64,000 bases of DNA from a bacterium (GTDB taxonomy: Bacteria; Zhuqueibacterota; Zhuqueibacteria; Residuimicrobiales; Krinioviventaceae), in assembly GCA_029561455.1 (NCBI GenBank), contig JAKQIY010000013.1, forward strand, positions 62,001 to 126,000, given 5' to 3'. Positions 37,049 through 46,138 of this stretch are shown one piece after another (positions within the stretch are counted from its first letter, which is position 1; the number at the start of each line of letters is the position of its first letter). The notes below the pieces were generated by a model. That model saw only the letters and a program-made list of their open reading frames with translations, was not told where the DNA came from and did not search any database. The position numbers were made by a program, and so were the translations under genes.

Positions 37049-38965
37049 TTAAACCGTCGATAATCTTTCCCGCGCCGCTTCGATGATCTTGTTTAGCATT
37101 TCCGAGTACGACAAACCGGCGAATTTCGACATTTTTGCCAGATGTCCGTCCCAGCACCAGCCGGGATTCGGGTTCACTTCCAGCAACCGCGGTGTTTTAT
37201 GATAGTCCAGCCGCCAGTCAAATCGCGCATAATCGCGGCAGCTCAATCTTTCGAACAGTTTAATGCAACTGGCGATCAAGAATCGTTCCGTATCGGTCGG
37301 AATATCCGCCGGGATGGATTTGATCTTCCAGTAGGGTGAATCTGGCTGCCATTTGGCTTCGTAACCGCAAATTTGCGGTAGTTCCGGGGGCAGAGAAGAG
37401 TAATCTTCCTCGATGATCGGCAAAACTGTGTACGAGTTGGGCGGATTGCCGATTATACCTACGCTGATATCTTTACCGACCAGGAATTCCTCAACCAGGA
37501 TCGGGTGTTGATAACCGAATTTCTCACGGATGATATTAATGGCATTCTCCAAAGCCTGAATGTTGTAACACACACAATCCTGGGTAATGCCGAAACTCGA
37601 ATCGCCAAAGTTGGGCTTGACTATAACCGGAAAGGAGATCGTCAGTTCGATAAAGTTGGTATCTTCAGGTTTGATAAAGATAGCTTTGGGAACCGGGATA
37701 TCCATTTCCTCGGCAATACCACGCACCAGTGATTTATCATAACAATAGGACAGGCATTGCGGTGTGCCGCCGGTGTAGGGAATTTGCGCCATTTCCAGTA
37801 AAGCCGGCACATGCAGTTCCTTGGTGGCTTCGTTATTAAAACCTTCATCACACAGGTTAAAGACCAGGTCGAATTTTTTTATTTTACTCAATTCCGGTAT
37901 AAACATATTATGATTATCGAAATAGGTAAATTTGTAATCTTTTAATTTACCCAGAGCTTTCTTTAATTCATTGATGGTATACATGTCGTCTTCATCAAAC
38001 GTGTTATTGGGTTTTATAATATCGGTCTTGCGCGGATCACCCATCATAACCGCAATATTTTGCACACTTGTCATTTCCTTGACAGAGGTCCACACTTTAT
38101 CCGCCGATCCAACCAGGATCAACCGCCGGCCCATCATACCTAAATCCTGGTTCCGCTGTGAATTGGTAAATAATTCTTTTTCCATTTCAATGTCGATAAA
38201 ACCGCATCTGTCCAGCAACTCGCGGATACTTTCGGCTGTATATAAACGTTCCGCATAAAATTGATCGGCAATAACTCCTTTTTTGGTATGGGTGATCACT
38301 TCGCGGGAGATCAGGCGTTGGTCATCTTTTGAAAGCGATCGCTCCCGGCAGACAAAGTAATTTTTATCGATCCATTCCCAGCTACGCGGTTCAAAATTAC
38401 TTTTCATATATGAACCGTCGGTTATGTCGATCAGGACTTTACCATCCGGTTTTAGTACACGCATTACTTCATTCAAAACCCGGTAATCATCATTCATGGT
38501 CTCAAAATATCCAAAGCTGTTACCCAGGATAAGAACATAGTCAAACTTGTCCCTGGGGAAGGGCAGTTTCCGGGCATCGCCTTCTTTAAAGGTGATGTTC
38601 AGTCCTTCGCTCGTTTTTATAGTTCTGGCTTTATTGATAAGATAGTGAGAACGATCCATACCGACAATATTTGTATAACCACGTTTTGCCAACTCTATGG
38701 TATGACGGCCCTGCCCGCAGCATAGATCGAGAATGCAATCGCTTTTTCCCGGAGATAGTATTTCCAGGAACATGTCAATTTCATTACTGGTTATCGATTC
38801 GTCGCTGACAACATCGCCATCGGTTCGTAAATAATTGGCATTAAATAAATGTCTCCACCAGTCGGCTTTAACATAACTTTCCAGATCTTCGACCGGTCCC
38901 AAAACCTCAATTATATTTTTCTTTTTGGGGTTATGATTATGGGGTTTGTGTTTTTCTTTCTTCAT
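37049..38965 (-). CDS. SAM methyltransferase fused to a D-Ala-D-Ala-ligase-like ATP-grasp domain
   Basis: 638 residues from ATG 38965 (a GTG at 39016 would add 17; neither has a good ribosome site). After a basic start, residues about 55-290 are a class I methyltransferase (ILDLCCGQGRHTIELAKRGY, then DARKLPFPRDKFDYVLILGN). From about 310 on there is a D-alanine-D-alanine-ligase-like ATP-grasp: a pre-domain (NEATKELHVPALLEMAQIPY, TGGTPQCLSYCYDKSL), ATP site (FPVIVKPNFGDSSFGI, ILVEEFLVGKDISVG) and metal site (LLEVNPNPGWCWDGH). It should join a carboxylate to an amine using ATP and methylate the substrate or product, making a small modified dipeptide or amide. The product is unknown. The substrate is not D-Ala-D-Ala for certain. 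Confidence 0.85.
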   Translation of the reverse strand: MKKEKHKPHNHNPKKKNIIEVLGPVEDLESYVKADWWRHLFNANYLRTDGDVVSDESITSNEIDMFLEILSPGKSDCILDLCCGQGRHTIELAKRGYTNIVGMDRSHYLINKARTIKTSEGLNITFKEGDARKLPFPRDKFDYVLILGNSFGYFETMNDDYRVLNEVMRVLKPDGKVLIDITDGSYMKSNFEPRSWEWIDKNYFVCRERSLSKDDQRLISREVITHTKKGVIADQFYAERLYTAESIRELLDRCGFIDIEMEKELFTNSQRNQDLGMMGRRLILVGSADKVWTSVKEMTSVQNIAVMMGDPRKTDIIKPNNTFDEDDMYTINELKKALGKLKDYKFTYFDNHNMFIPELSKIKKFDLVFNLCDEGFNNEATKELHVPALLEMAQIPYTGGTPQCLSYCYDKSLVRGIAEEMDIPVPKAIFIKPEDTNFIELTISFPVIVKPNFGDSSFGITQDCVCYNIQALENAINIIREKFGYQHPILVEEFLVGKDISVGIIGNPPNSYTVLPIIEEDYSSLPPELPQICGYEAKWQPDSPYWKIKSIPADIPTDTERFLIASCIKLFERLSCRDYARFDWRLDYHKTPRLLEVNPNPGWCWDGHLAKMSKFAGLSYSEMLNKIIEAARERLSTV

Positions 38966-39332
38966 TTTTTTTACCAAATATAGAGTTGCTTTTTTTTTTA
39001 ATGGTCCAAAGACCACCTGTTAATTAATGCTATCAATTTATTATGTTTAAAAGCGGCATAAAAACTTAATGTATATGATACAAATAAAAACTAGTTTTAT
39101 TCAGGCTTTTTTTATTAACACCGGATTTTAAGGCAGGGGTTGCAAATATTTCTTAAATTATCCGATAGCTGAGGTCATTATTAATATATATTACTCAATA
39201 TAAAAATGCAAACATTTATTTAATTTTTTTTCCTGTTTTTAGAAATTAAAAATTTGCACTAACTTTTTGTTTTATATAAGACAATGACAATCATCGCCGT
39301 CGGATTTTATTGACGGTACCGTTTCGTAATAT
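38966..39332. other. AT-rich intergenic region upstream of the methyltransferase/ligase gene
   Basis: About 370 bases without a gene. It is AT-rich and would hold the promoter of the fusion gene and the end of the TetR transcript. A 5-bp CCGTC/GACGG dyad near 39298-39317 is too weak to name. Nothing else was seen. Confidence 0.4.
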
Positions 39333-39926
39333 TCATTTTGCGGAATGATTTGATAATAGTGTTTCAAAGATCATCTTGTTAAAGACAAGTAACGGTTCGG
39401 AATTTTTTGTGACTTTGGTGCGCAGCAGGGCGCCTTCCCAACTGTTAAAAATAAAATCTGCAATGTTATTAATGTTTATTTCCTGCGCCAGTTCCCCGTG
39501 CTGCTGGGCATGGCTTAGAAAAGCCCTGATTCTATCCTTCATTTTACTCATTACATCATTCAGTTTACCCCGGAACAGAATATTGATATCTCCCAGTTCC
39601 TGCGCCAGGTTGCCGATAGGGCAGCCGACAATATAATTCGACTTTTCAATATGTTTTTGATAGTTATTAAAAAACTTGACCAGACGTTGTAAATAGCTGC
39701 AACTGTTATCTTTGAAAAAGGTATCGGCGGAATTTAGAAAGAAACGGGAGTAAAAGTCTACCAGTTGTAAGCCAAAATCTTCTTTGCTTTTAAAATAAAA
39801 ATAAAATGAGCCCTTGGGCACCTCGGCCGCGTGTAGTATTTCCTGAATACCGGTATGATGGAACCCTTTTAATTGAATGATTTCCGCGCCTTTTTCCAGA
39901 ATCAGTTCTTTGGTATTTCTTTTCAT
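39333..39926 (-). CDS. TetR/AcrR-family transcriptional regulator
   Basis: 197 residues. The N-terminal helix-turn-helix is typical (ILEKGAEIIQLKGFHHTGIQEIL, written in part; then VPKGSFYFYFKSKEDF). The remaining helices form the ligand and dimer domain, with a Cys pair near 75 and 100 (NSCSYLQ, IVGCPIGNLAQE), a pattern of the TetR_C_6/YcdC-like group. AGGAA precedes ATG 39926. It lies upstream of the methyltransferase/ligase fusion on the same strand and may control it or itself. The effector is unknown. Confidence 0.92.
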   Translation of the reverse strand: MKRNTKELILEKGAEIIQLKGFHHTGIQEILHAAEVPKGSFYFYFKSKEDFGLQLVDFYSRFFLNSADTFFKDNSCSYLQRLVKFFNNYQKHIEKSNYIVGCPIGNLAQELGDINILFRGKLNDVMSKMKDRIRAFLSHAQQHGELAQEININNIADFIFNSWEGALLRTKVTKNSEPLLVFNKMIFETLLSNHSAK

Positions 39927-40018
39927 TTTCAGTTCCTGTGTTGTTTGCCAATGTAGACCAAGCAGCTAATAAAGTCAAGCAGAATTTTTTATAACCTTGT
40001 CATAATTCCCTGTAAATT

Positions 40019-40051
40019 AACGGAGCTCGTAATTTATTTACAAGCTCCGTT
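40019..40051 (-). terminator. Hairpin after the FN3 lipoprotein gene
   Basis: AACGGAGCT (40019-40027) pairs with AGCTCCGTT (40043-40051); after one mismatch the stem continues with GTAA/TTAC. It starts 7 bases past the stop. There is no clear T run, so termination is likely but not certain. Confidence 0.6.
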
Positions 40052-40057
40052 TGACGA

Positions 40058-41437
40058 TTACTTACAGCCAACAAATACTGAACTATTAATGTTTTTATAA
40101 TTCCCCTGTAGTGCGCCGGCCTCGATCAATTGACAACTAGGTGGCGTTTTTTTATCCAATACTTTTTTACCGGTATAGTTTTGTTGAGCTTCCCAAACCA
40201 GCGTGATATGAACGCTCTGATTATCGGTGAATGGTATGGTGAAATCTGTACCCTGGTAGAAATAATTCCACACATCGGCTGTTTCGTAATGCGCCCATAC
40301 ATTGGAATTGGTCTCTGCGGCGTAATAACCCAGCCGGTACTTTACATTGTCGGCGGGTAATACGAAACTATCCTCTATTTGCTGCGTTGTTAGACCATAA
40401 TTTACATAGATAATATTTACATCATCATAACCGCTATTGGTAAAATATAACATAAAGTAACTGCTGGTAACATATAGCGTTAAGGTATAAGCGGAAACAG
40501 TAGAAACATCAATCGTTTTTTCTGTCCAGTTCAATACTTCGCCAATTACGGTTCCTCCTGTAGTTTTACCGGAAGTATATGCGCTATAGGTTATAGAACC
40601 GGGATTGCTGGAAAATGAAATAGTTTCAAAAGTACCGGTTTCGATAGTAATAGTACCTTTACCGTTGACTGTAAATATAATGTCCGTCAGGGCGGTGTTG
40701 TTAACCGTAAATTCAAAAACCTGTTGCGCAGAGGGGGTTGCATTGACCTGGTTACTTGTTCGCCCTAGTGATTCCGTATCTACAACCCATACCTGGTAAT
40801 AATAAGGCGTACCTTCTGTTACATCCGTATCCGTATAAGTGGTTGAGGAAACGCCGGTACGTATTTGGGTCAACCGGTCCTGGTTTAGATCATGATTGCC
40901 GCTGGTGGATTTGCGGGTAATGGTATAATGATCAAAATCGGCATCTGTACTTTGTGTCCAGTTAATTGTTATGGAACTTGCGGTTACTGCGCCCAGCGAT
41001 AAAGTGACAGCGGTTGGATATTGGGCAACGAGTTCAATATCAATAGTTTCAGCAGTTTGCGTTAAATCCCTGGTAGTTGAACCGGAGTATTGTGCGATAT
41101 TATTGGCATCTTTGGCTTCAACAAGAAATGTCCTGGCTTTGCCCTGCGGCACGGATATATCTCCGCTCCAGGTATCACCTGAGCCGGTTAATTCCCTGGT
41201 TATTGTGGACATACCCGACGCCGTTACGGTAACGATGACTTTTTGTATTGTACTACTTTTATCCAGAGAAGGAATGATCTCCAGGCAGGGTTGTGTTACG
41301 GAGATATTTAAAACGATAGAACTGGAATCGGTTTTATTGTTATTTGGCATATCGCTGCTGCATTGTAAAAGTAAAGCACAAAATGCAAAAAGCAGCAAAA
41401 TAGCGCCAACAGATTTTAAGGTCTTTATGATAGTCAT
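40058..41437 (-). CDS. FN3-domain lipoprotein, unknown function
   Basis: 459 residues with a lipobox (ALLLQC, Cys26). An N-terminal Ig-like region (about 40-135) is followed by a fibronectin type III domain (about 138-230; TASSITINWTQS, DHYTITRKS, PYYYQVWVVDTE) and a beta-rich C-terminal half with many Tyr and Thr that I do not recognise. It is translated after the CsgG/PEGA protein with an 18-base gap, so the two probably act together at the outer membrane. GGAGGAAAG precedes ATG 41437. Function unknown. Confidence 0.75.
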   Translation of the reverse strand: MTIIKTLKSVGAILLLFAFCALLLQCSSDMPNNNKTDSSSIVLNISVTQPCLEIIPSLDKSSTIQKVIVTVTASGMSTITRELTGSGDTWSGDISVPQGKARTFLVEAKDANNIAQYSGSTTRDLTQTAETIDIELVAQYPTAVTLSLGAVTASSITINWTQSTDADFDHYTITRKSTSGNHDLNQDRLTQIRTGVSSTTYTDTDVTEGTPYYYQVWVVDTESLGRTSNQVNATPSAQQVFEFTVNNTALTDIIFTVNGKGTITIETGTFETISFSSNPGSITYSAYTSGKTTGGTVIGEVLNWTEKTIDVSTVSAYTLTLYVTSSYFMLYFTNSGYDDVNIIYVNYGLTTQQIEDSFVLPADNVKYRLGYYAAETNSNVWAHYETADVWNYFYQGTDFTIPFTDNQSVHITLVWEAQQNYTGKKVLDKKTPPSCQLIEAGALQGNYKNINSSVFVGCK

Positions 41438-41455
41438 TGTCTTTCCTCCCCGTCC

Positions 41456-42370
41456 TTATGGTAGCGTTACATTAATAGTTACCGAGCTGTTTTTCGGCTT
41501 TTCTTCATCATCTTTACCACTACCGCTCATTAACAATGCTGCACCGCCGCCGACAACAGCGGCGCCGCCCAGTATGTATAATACTTTTTTACTGCCGCCT
41601 CTTTTACCGCCATCTTGTTGATTATCCGTTTCTGTTGCCACATTGCTGTCGCCGGTATCGGATAGTGAAACCAATTCTGCCGAGAATTTATTTTCACCAG
41701 TTTTAATCGTTACAGTTTTTTCCCAATCTTTGTAATTGACCTTGAAGATTTTAATAGTATGCGGACCTGGTGCGACTACCATATTCAGGGGCGTTTCACC
41801 GGCATTGGTATCATCGAGGTAAACCGAAGCCCCGGCTGGTTTGGAGGTGATTTTTAAAATTCCTTTTTCCCTGCCTATATACCGGTTTTCGATTTTTCGG
41901 GCCAGGTTTACCACCATATCACGAATTGACGCGCTGGATTTACTGCTCTCATGCTCGGCTAGCAGGGCTTCGCCATTTTTAGTGTCGACCAGACGAATAT
42001 CAGTTTCCACAACCTGGTCAAATTTCGCCACTGTACCAAAAACCAGAATATCTACCCCTAAAATTTCCCCGATCTGTTTGGCTGTACCCGCATCTACAGC
42101 TCCGGAATATTGAAAAGCCAGTTCCTTCATCATTTTATCAATTTCACTGCGTTCAACAACCTGAAAGACCTGGCCGTTGATCAATTCGGTCATAATCATA
42201 CCGGCGATAGCTTCGCCATAACCCTCATTTTTAGCCTGGTTGTTGGTATCGGTAAACGGCAGTACCGCTATGCGCGATTTTGCAATTGCCTGGCCCTGCA
42301 CAAGTGGGATTTGACTTGTGAAAACCAGTATTGCCATGATGAGTAACTCATATTTGTATCGTATAAACAT
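41456..42370 (-). CDS. CsgG/FlgO-like protein with PEGA domain and C-terminal membrane segment
   Basis: 304 residues from ATG 42370, with GGGAGGTG directly upstream. After a signal peptide comes a CsgG-like alpha/beta domain (about 35-165; RIAVLPFTDTN, AGMIMTELI, FQVVERSEIDKMMKE, ILGVDILVFGTVAKF). A PEGA domain follows (about 170-235; ILKITSKPAGASVYLDDTNA, GETPL), then a low-complexity linker and a Gly/Ala-rich hydrophobic segment (KKVLYILGGAAVVGGGAALLM). CsgG relatives form outer-membrane secretion pores or adaptor rings; PEGA domains bind envelope polymers. It may assemble at the envelope with the FN3 lipoprotein encoded next. Role inferred. Confidence 0.82.
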   Translation of the reverse strand: MFIRYKYELLIMAILVFTSQIPLVQGQAIAKSRIAVLPFTDTNNQAKNEGYGEAIAGMIMTELINGQVFQVVERSEIDKMMKELAFQYSGAVDAGTAKQIGEILGVDILVFGTVAKFDQVVETDIRLVDTKNGEALLAEHESSKSSASIRDMVVNLARKIENRYIGREKGILKITSKPAGASVYLDDTNAGETPLNMVVAPGPHTIKIFKVNYKDWEKTVTIKTGENKFSAELVSLSDTGDSNVATETDNQQDGGKRGGSKKVLYILGGAAVVGGGAALLMSGSGKDDEEKPKNSSVTINVTLP

Positions 42371-42586
42371 AAACACCTCCCGGAAAATGAAAATACAGAC
42401 ACTTGATACACTTGCAATAAAAGTGAATTAAATTGTTATCAAACCAGAGACAGCTTTTAGAAGGTTTTATCTTATAGTATAAAATGATCTTGTCTTCTCT
42501 ACTCCTGATCTAATCCATTCACAAAAATTATTATTTACCTTAATAAAATATTACTATTATACATTACTTTAAAATTGACCATCAAT

Positions 42587-43105
42587 CTATAAACCTGGTG
42601 TTGCTATTTTGGGGCTTTGAACCAGGTGGTTTACCATGAAAGTAACTGCAAACGGTAAATGTTTAAAATGAGTCTCCTGCAGAAATTCAAAACCCAGTTT
42701 TTCATACCAGGTGCGTAATTCTTTTTGTGCTGAAATAATACCAATTTCAATTCGCGCTAACCCTCTTGATCGGGCATAATCAAAACAATGTATTACCAGC
42801 ATTTTACCTAGCCCTTTTTTTCTGTATTCATTTAAAACAGCAAGGCGGATTAAATAGCCTAATTCTTTATTTTTAAATTCAAGACCTACACAACCGACAG
42901 GTTTAGAACTAATTTCAATAATAAAAAATTCCAACCCTTTTGCGAGATCGGTTTGTATGCGTTCCTGGCTGTAAAAAGACGGGTGTGTAGGACAGTTTTC
43001 CCTGGTGAGGTTAAATTGCCTGGCAACGTCCTGAAACGCTTGTTGTATCAAAGAACAAAGCAGCGAACTGTCGTTTCGTGATGCTTTTCTGATCTGTATG
43101 GCCAT
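42587..43105 (-). CDS. GNAT-family N-acetyltransferase
   Basis: 172 residues. The acetyl-CoA fold is visible: IRKASRNDSSLLCSLIQQAF at the start, VGCVGLEFKNKELGYLIRLAV and the binding loop EYRKKGLGKMLVIHCFDYA (R-x-x-G-x-G/A), ending with TWYEKLGFEF. The substrate cannot be told. It follows the DUF1080 lipoprotein gene by 51 bases on the same strand. Confidence 0.88.
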   Translation of the reverse strand: MAIQIRKASRNDSSLLCSLIQQAFQDVARQFNLTRENCPTHPSFYSQERIQTDLAKGLEFFIIEISSKPVGCVGLEFKNKELGYLIRLAVLNEYRKKGLGKMLVIHCFDYARSRGLARIEIGIISAQKELRTWYEKLGFEFLQETHFKHLPFAVTFMVNHLVQSPKIATPGL

Positions 43106-43156
43106 AAGTAGTGTTTTAATACCGGAGATTTGTATTTGTCCGGCCTTTGCAATTTT

Positions 43157-43873
43157 TTATTCATTTACTGTTAGCGGTTCAATCTCGATCTTGCGAATAA
43201 ACAACTCGGCGCCTTCGGATTGAATGAGGATTTTACCTTTGGTAACGCTGCAATCCGTACCGCTATTTACAGTTACTCCATTTACAATATGCGCTGATGA
43301 ATCGCCAATTGCAACAACCTGTACGGTGTTCCATTCGCCTATTGGTTTTTCGGCATCCTGGCTCTTGGCAAAAACCCGGTTTTGCGCATTGCCTTGCACG
43401 CCGTTGATCATCATCGCTGGGCCCATCAATATATAATCGCCAACACATGTAGACATTAGCTGACATTCAACGGCATGGGGCCAGGTTCTGTCCGAACTGT
43501 CGGCGGGAAAATGATAAAGAATGCCACTGTTGGGTTTTTTATTTTCCGGCAATGTTGATACATCTCCATAACGGAATTCAACGGTGAGTTTAAAGTTTTC
43601 AAATTCGTTTTTTGTACAGATATAACCGTTTTCCGTACCGAGTATACGGATTTGTCCATCAATAACTGAAAATATACTGTCCGGATCGTTATCTAGTCCT
43701 TTTGAGACTAAAAAGGTATACCAGCCTTCCAGGTTTTGCCCGTTAAAGAGTTGCTGTATCTGTAATTTAGGTTCGATCCGGCTGGTTTTTTGACAAGCTG
43801 CTACGAACATCGTTAAACTCAGTAAAAAGATTACAACGCCCGGAGTTGAAAAATGAATGTGTTTTTTGTACAT
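43157..43873 (-). CDS. DUF1080 (3-keto-disaccharide hydrolase-like) lipoprotein
   Basis: 238 residues with a lipobox (FVAAC, Cys27). The single domain is the concanavalin-like DUF1080/3-keto-disaccharide hydrolase fold: QQLFNGQNLEGWYTF, a SVIDGQIRI strand, the EFENFKLTVEFRY strand, NSGILYHFP, and VECQLM. Members act on 3-keto-glycosides or bind sugars outside the cell, which fits the glycan theme of the window. GGGAG precedes ATG 43873. The Cys pair VECQLMSTC may be structural. Confidence 0.88.
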   Translation of the reverse strand: MYKKHIHFSTPGVVIFLLSLTMFVAACQKTSRIEPKLQIQQLFNGQNLEGWYTFLVSKGLDNDPDSIFSVIDGQIRILGTENGYICTKNEFENFKLTVEFRYGDVSTLPENKKPNSGILYHFPADSSDRTWPHAVECQLMSTCVGDYILMGPAMMINGVQGNAQNRVFAKSQDAEKPIGEWNTVQVVAIGDSSAHIVNGVTVNSGTDCSVTKGKILIQSEGAELFIRKIEIEPLTVNE

Positions 43874-44105
43874 TTATTTCTCCCTTTTTCGTGATGGATT
43901 ATTTATACCGGTTTTTACAGGTTGATTGTAATTCTAAAATTAACTTTCTTTATTACGCTGTAAAACAAAGAACAATTTTAAACTATGATTAATGTAATGT
44001 ATTCGTAAGCCAGTCAGGGAATGAAGAATAATAAGAAACTTGTATTGGTAATGTAATAAATTTACAACATGTTTGCAACCAATCATTTGTTTTTTTTAGC
44101 AGGCG

Positions 44106-44149
44106 CCCGCCAGAATCGTTGAAACAATGTAATAAACGATTCTGGCGGG
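44106..44149. promoter_or_regulatory. Perfect 15-bp inverted repeat, hairpin or operator
   Basis: CCCGCCAGAATCGTT (44106-44120) and AACGATTCTGGCGGG (44135-44149) are perfect complements around a 14-base loop. The 15-bp GC-rich stem in an AT-rich gap is very unlikely by chance. A T run lies before it on + but none after, so it is not a plain terminator on the + strand. It ends 3 bases before the GGAGGAGGG site of the small ORF and may control its translation. Confidence 0.6.
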
Positions 44150-44167
44150 TGTGGAGGAGGGATAAGT

Positions 44168-44308
44168 ATGGGTCATTTTGATGAAACACTCGCTCTGTAT
44201 ACCTTTGAGGCTTACAGATGTCTTGTTTTATTATACCCACATGGCGTTCATCAGGATATGATTTGCATCACAAAACCGGGAGATTTTGGGTGCGATCTGT
44301 TACCCTGA
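44168..44308 (+). CDS. Possible small protein of 46 residues
   Basis: ATG 44168 to TGA 44306-44308 with an excellent ribosome binding site (GGAGGAGGG, 44152-44160) 7 bases upstream. The product starts MGHFDETLALYTFEAYRCLV and ends GDFGCDLLP, with two or three Cys and no membrane segment or known family. It may be a short regulatory or toxin-like peptide, a leader, or a chance frame; the opposite strand also holds an 83-codon frame without a good start. The perfect inverted repeat just upstream supports regulated expression. It is not proven to be a gene. Confidence 0.35.
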   Translation: MGHFDETLALYTFEAYRCLVLLYPHGVHQDMICITKPGDFGCDLLP

Positions 44309-44528
44309 TGACAGAAAAGCAAGACTGTAGTGAATCATGCAAACCTGTATATGGTATTGCAACAGTTGTACCAAAATTTTAATAATGTTATATTTCCATA
44401 AAAATCAAATAATTAAATTAATTGTTTTGAAACTGTAAATTTGATTTTATTCTGCAAATTTTGCAGGGGTACGCAGATTTTTCGTAGTATAAAGACCGGA
44501 ATGGGTGTATTCACACATATCAAAATAA

Positions 44529-44568
44529 AAAAACCCGGCAAGATCATTGGGATTTTACCGGGGTTTTT
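44529..44568 (-). terminator. Intrinsic terminator of the OmpA/TSP3 gene
   Basis: AAAAACCCGG (44529-44538) pairs with CCGGGGTTTTT (44558-44568) with one bulged G, followed on the minus strand by seven T. It lies 24 bases past the OmpA stop. Confidence 0.8.
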
Positions 44569-44592
44569 AAATGTATACATCAAGATGACTGT

Positions 44593-46008
44593 TTATTTGG
44601 TGCGATAGAACTCGATTCTTCGATTCAATGCACGGCCCTCTTTGGTGTTGTTGGGCGCTAGAGGATCTTTTTCGCCATAGCCTCTGGCCAGCATGCGGCT
44701 AGCCGCAACGCCTTTGGCAAACAGATATTGCATAACGGTGTTGGCCCGTTCCTGTGAAAGCATAAGGTTAGCGTTATCATTGCCCAGGCTGTCGGTATAA
44801 CCACGGATTTCAATTTCCACTTCCTGGTTTGCTAACAAACTTTCGGCTACTTTATTGAGAGCCAGATAGGATTCATCGCTTAAAACAGAACTGCCTGAAT
44901 TAAACGTAATCCCTTCGAGTACCAGAGATGCGCCCTGTTTTTCCACCACCGGCGCCGGTTTTGTATCCGGGCAACCATCGCTATCCTGATACCCATTAAG
45001 GGTTTCCGGTTCATTGGGGCATTTATCTTCCAAATCGGGAATGCCGTCATTATCGTTATCCGGATCGGGGCAGCCATCGATATCTTGAAAACCGTCATAA
45101 TCTTCAGCATCGTCCGGACAGGAATCATTCACATCTAAAATTTTATCATTATCGTTATCCGTATCCGGCTCGCCATCGAGATCCATATAGCCGTCTTTAT
45201 CTTCCGGTATTAATGGTTCATTATCAAGTATGTCTTCAATACCATCGTTATCATTATCCATGTCCGGAGCGCCGTCCTCATCCTGAAAACCATCGAAATC
45301 TTCAGCCAGTTTGGGGGCAAGGTCTTTATTGTCAGGAATTCCATCTTTATCTGTGTCTTTATAACCGCCGAAAAAGTAATGCAGCGAGGCGTCCAGTTGC
45401 ACGATCTGATCATTAATATCATTGACGCCGACATTATCATTTTTCAGGTACAGGATTGTGCTGAATAAAGCTTGAATATCGAGAGCGCACTGATCGGTGA
45501 GGAAAAATTCTATCCCTAAACCTTCACACAACATGGCGTTTTTGCGCAGACCACTGACCCGCTGACCCCATCTGAATTGGTGGTCATCATAGAATGTTAC
45601 TTTTGATGTGCCGACATTCCGCAAATCCCAAAGCAGGGCGCCGGCGCCGACAACAAGATAAGGTTTAAAGGAACTTTCCTTGAGCGGGGTTATTTTCATC
45701 AGCAGGTGAACAGGGAAAAGAAACGTCCGAAAAGGCGAGTCCGGGTCCTTAAAAAAATGCGAACCTGGTTTGACCGGTTTAAAGCTGCCATAACCGGCAT
45801 TGACGTTCAGCATAACATAAGAAGAAACCCCATAGCGCAGAGACAGGCTTGTTACATTCCCTAAAGCGCTTCTATCGACCTGGTCGCCAATAAATTTCAT
45901 CGTTGAATAGGTTAAACCAATTCCTGTACTTTTATCCCATGAAGCGGCTGATACACTTAAAGTACAAAACAAAGCGATGATCAAGAAAAAGACCGTTTTC
46001 TTTTGCAT
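44593..46008 (-). CDS. OmpA-family outer-membrane protein with TSP3-type calcium repeats
   Basis: 471 residues. A signal peptide (to about 22) and an outer-membrane barrel (about 25-215, with aromatic strands and ALDIQALFSTILYLK) are followed by five or so thrombospondin type 3-like Ca2+ repeats (about 220-345; DTDKDGIPDNKD, NDNDGIEDILD, PDNDNDGIPD). The C-terminal OmpA domain (about 355-470) binds peptidoglycan; RGYTDSLGNDNANLMLSQERANTV (in part) and GYGEKDP plus NRRIEF are its signature. It probably ties the outer membrane to the cell wall. GGAG precedes ATG 46008. It is divergent from the GTPase operon. Confidence 0.93.
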   Translation of the reverse strand: MQKKTVFFLIIALFCTLSVSAASWDKSTGIGLTYSTMKFIGDQVDRSALGNVTSLSLRYGVSSYVMLNVNAGYGSFKPVKPGSHFFKDPDSPFRTFLFPVHLLMKITPLKESSFKPYLVVGAGALLWDLRNVGTSKVTFYDDHQFRWGQRVSGLRKNAMLCEGLGIEFFLTDQCALDIQALFSTILYLKNDNVGVNDINDQIVQLDASLHYFFGGYKDTDKDGIPDNKDLAPKLAEDFDGFQDEDGAPDMDNDNDGIEDILDNEPLIPEDKDGYMDLDGEPDTDNDNDKILDVNDSCPDDAEDYDGFQDIDGCPDPDNDNDGIPDLEDKCPNEPETLNGYQDSDGCPDTKPAPVVEKQGASLVLEGITFNSGSSVLSDESYLALNKVAESLLANQEVEIEIRGYTDSLGNDNANLMLSQERANTVMQYLFAKGVAASRMLARGYGEKDPLAPNNTKEGRALNRRIEFYRTK

Positions 46009-46138
46009 TTATTACTCCAGGTTAAAATTAATGGCAGTACTATAATATTCATCATAGCGAAAGTTGCTTATCTATGCAGAAAAAAAGTTGAATAAATTTT
46101 ACAGTTATACAGTCAAGTTGAATTTATACACTAGTAAT

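Larger units (their letters stand above)
43874..44592. other. 720-base intergenic region with structured elements
   Basis: It holds a perfect 15-bp inverted repeat, a possible 46-codon gene directly after it, an 8-bp dyad TCATCAGG/CCTGATGA (44248-44255 and 44304-44311) and the terminator of the OmpA gene. The rest is AT-rich. It is much longer than most gaps here. No tRNA was seen. Confidence 0.5.

Noticed and set aside
43989-44240. An 83-codon minus-strand frame in the gap before the DUF1080 gene
   Set aside because: It crosses the perfect inverted repeat, has no ribosome site and shows no family pattern; the + strand frame at 44168 fits better.
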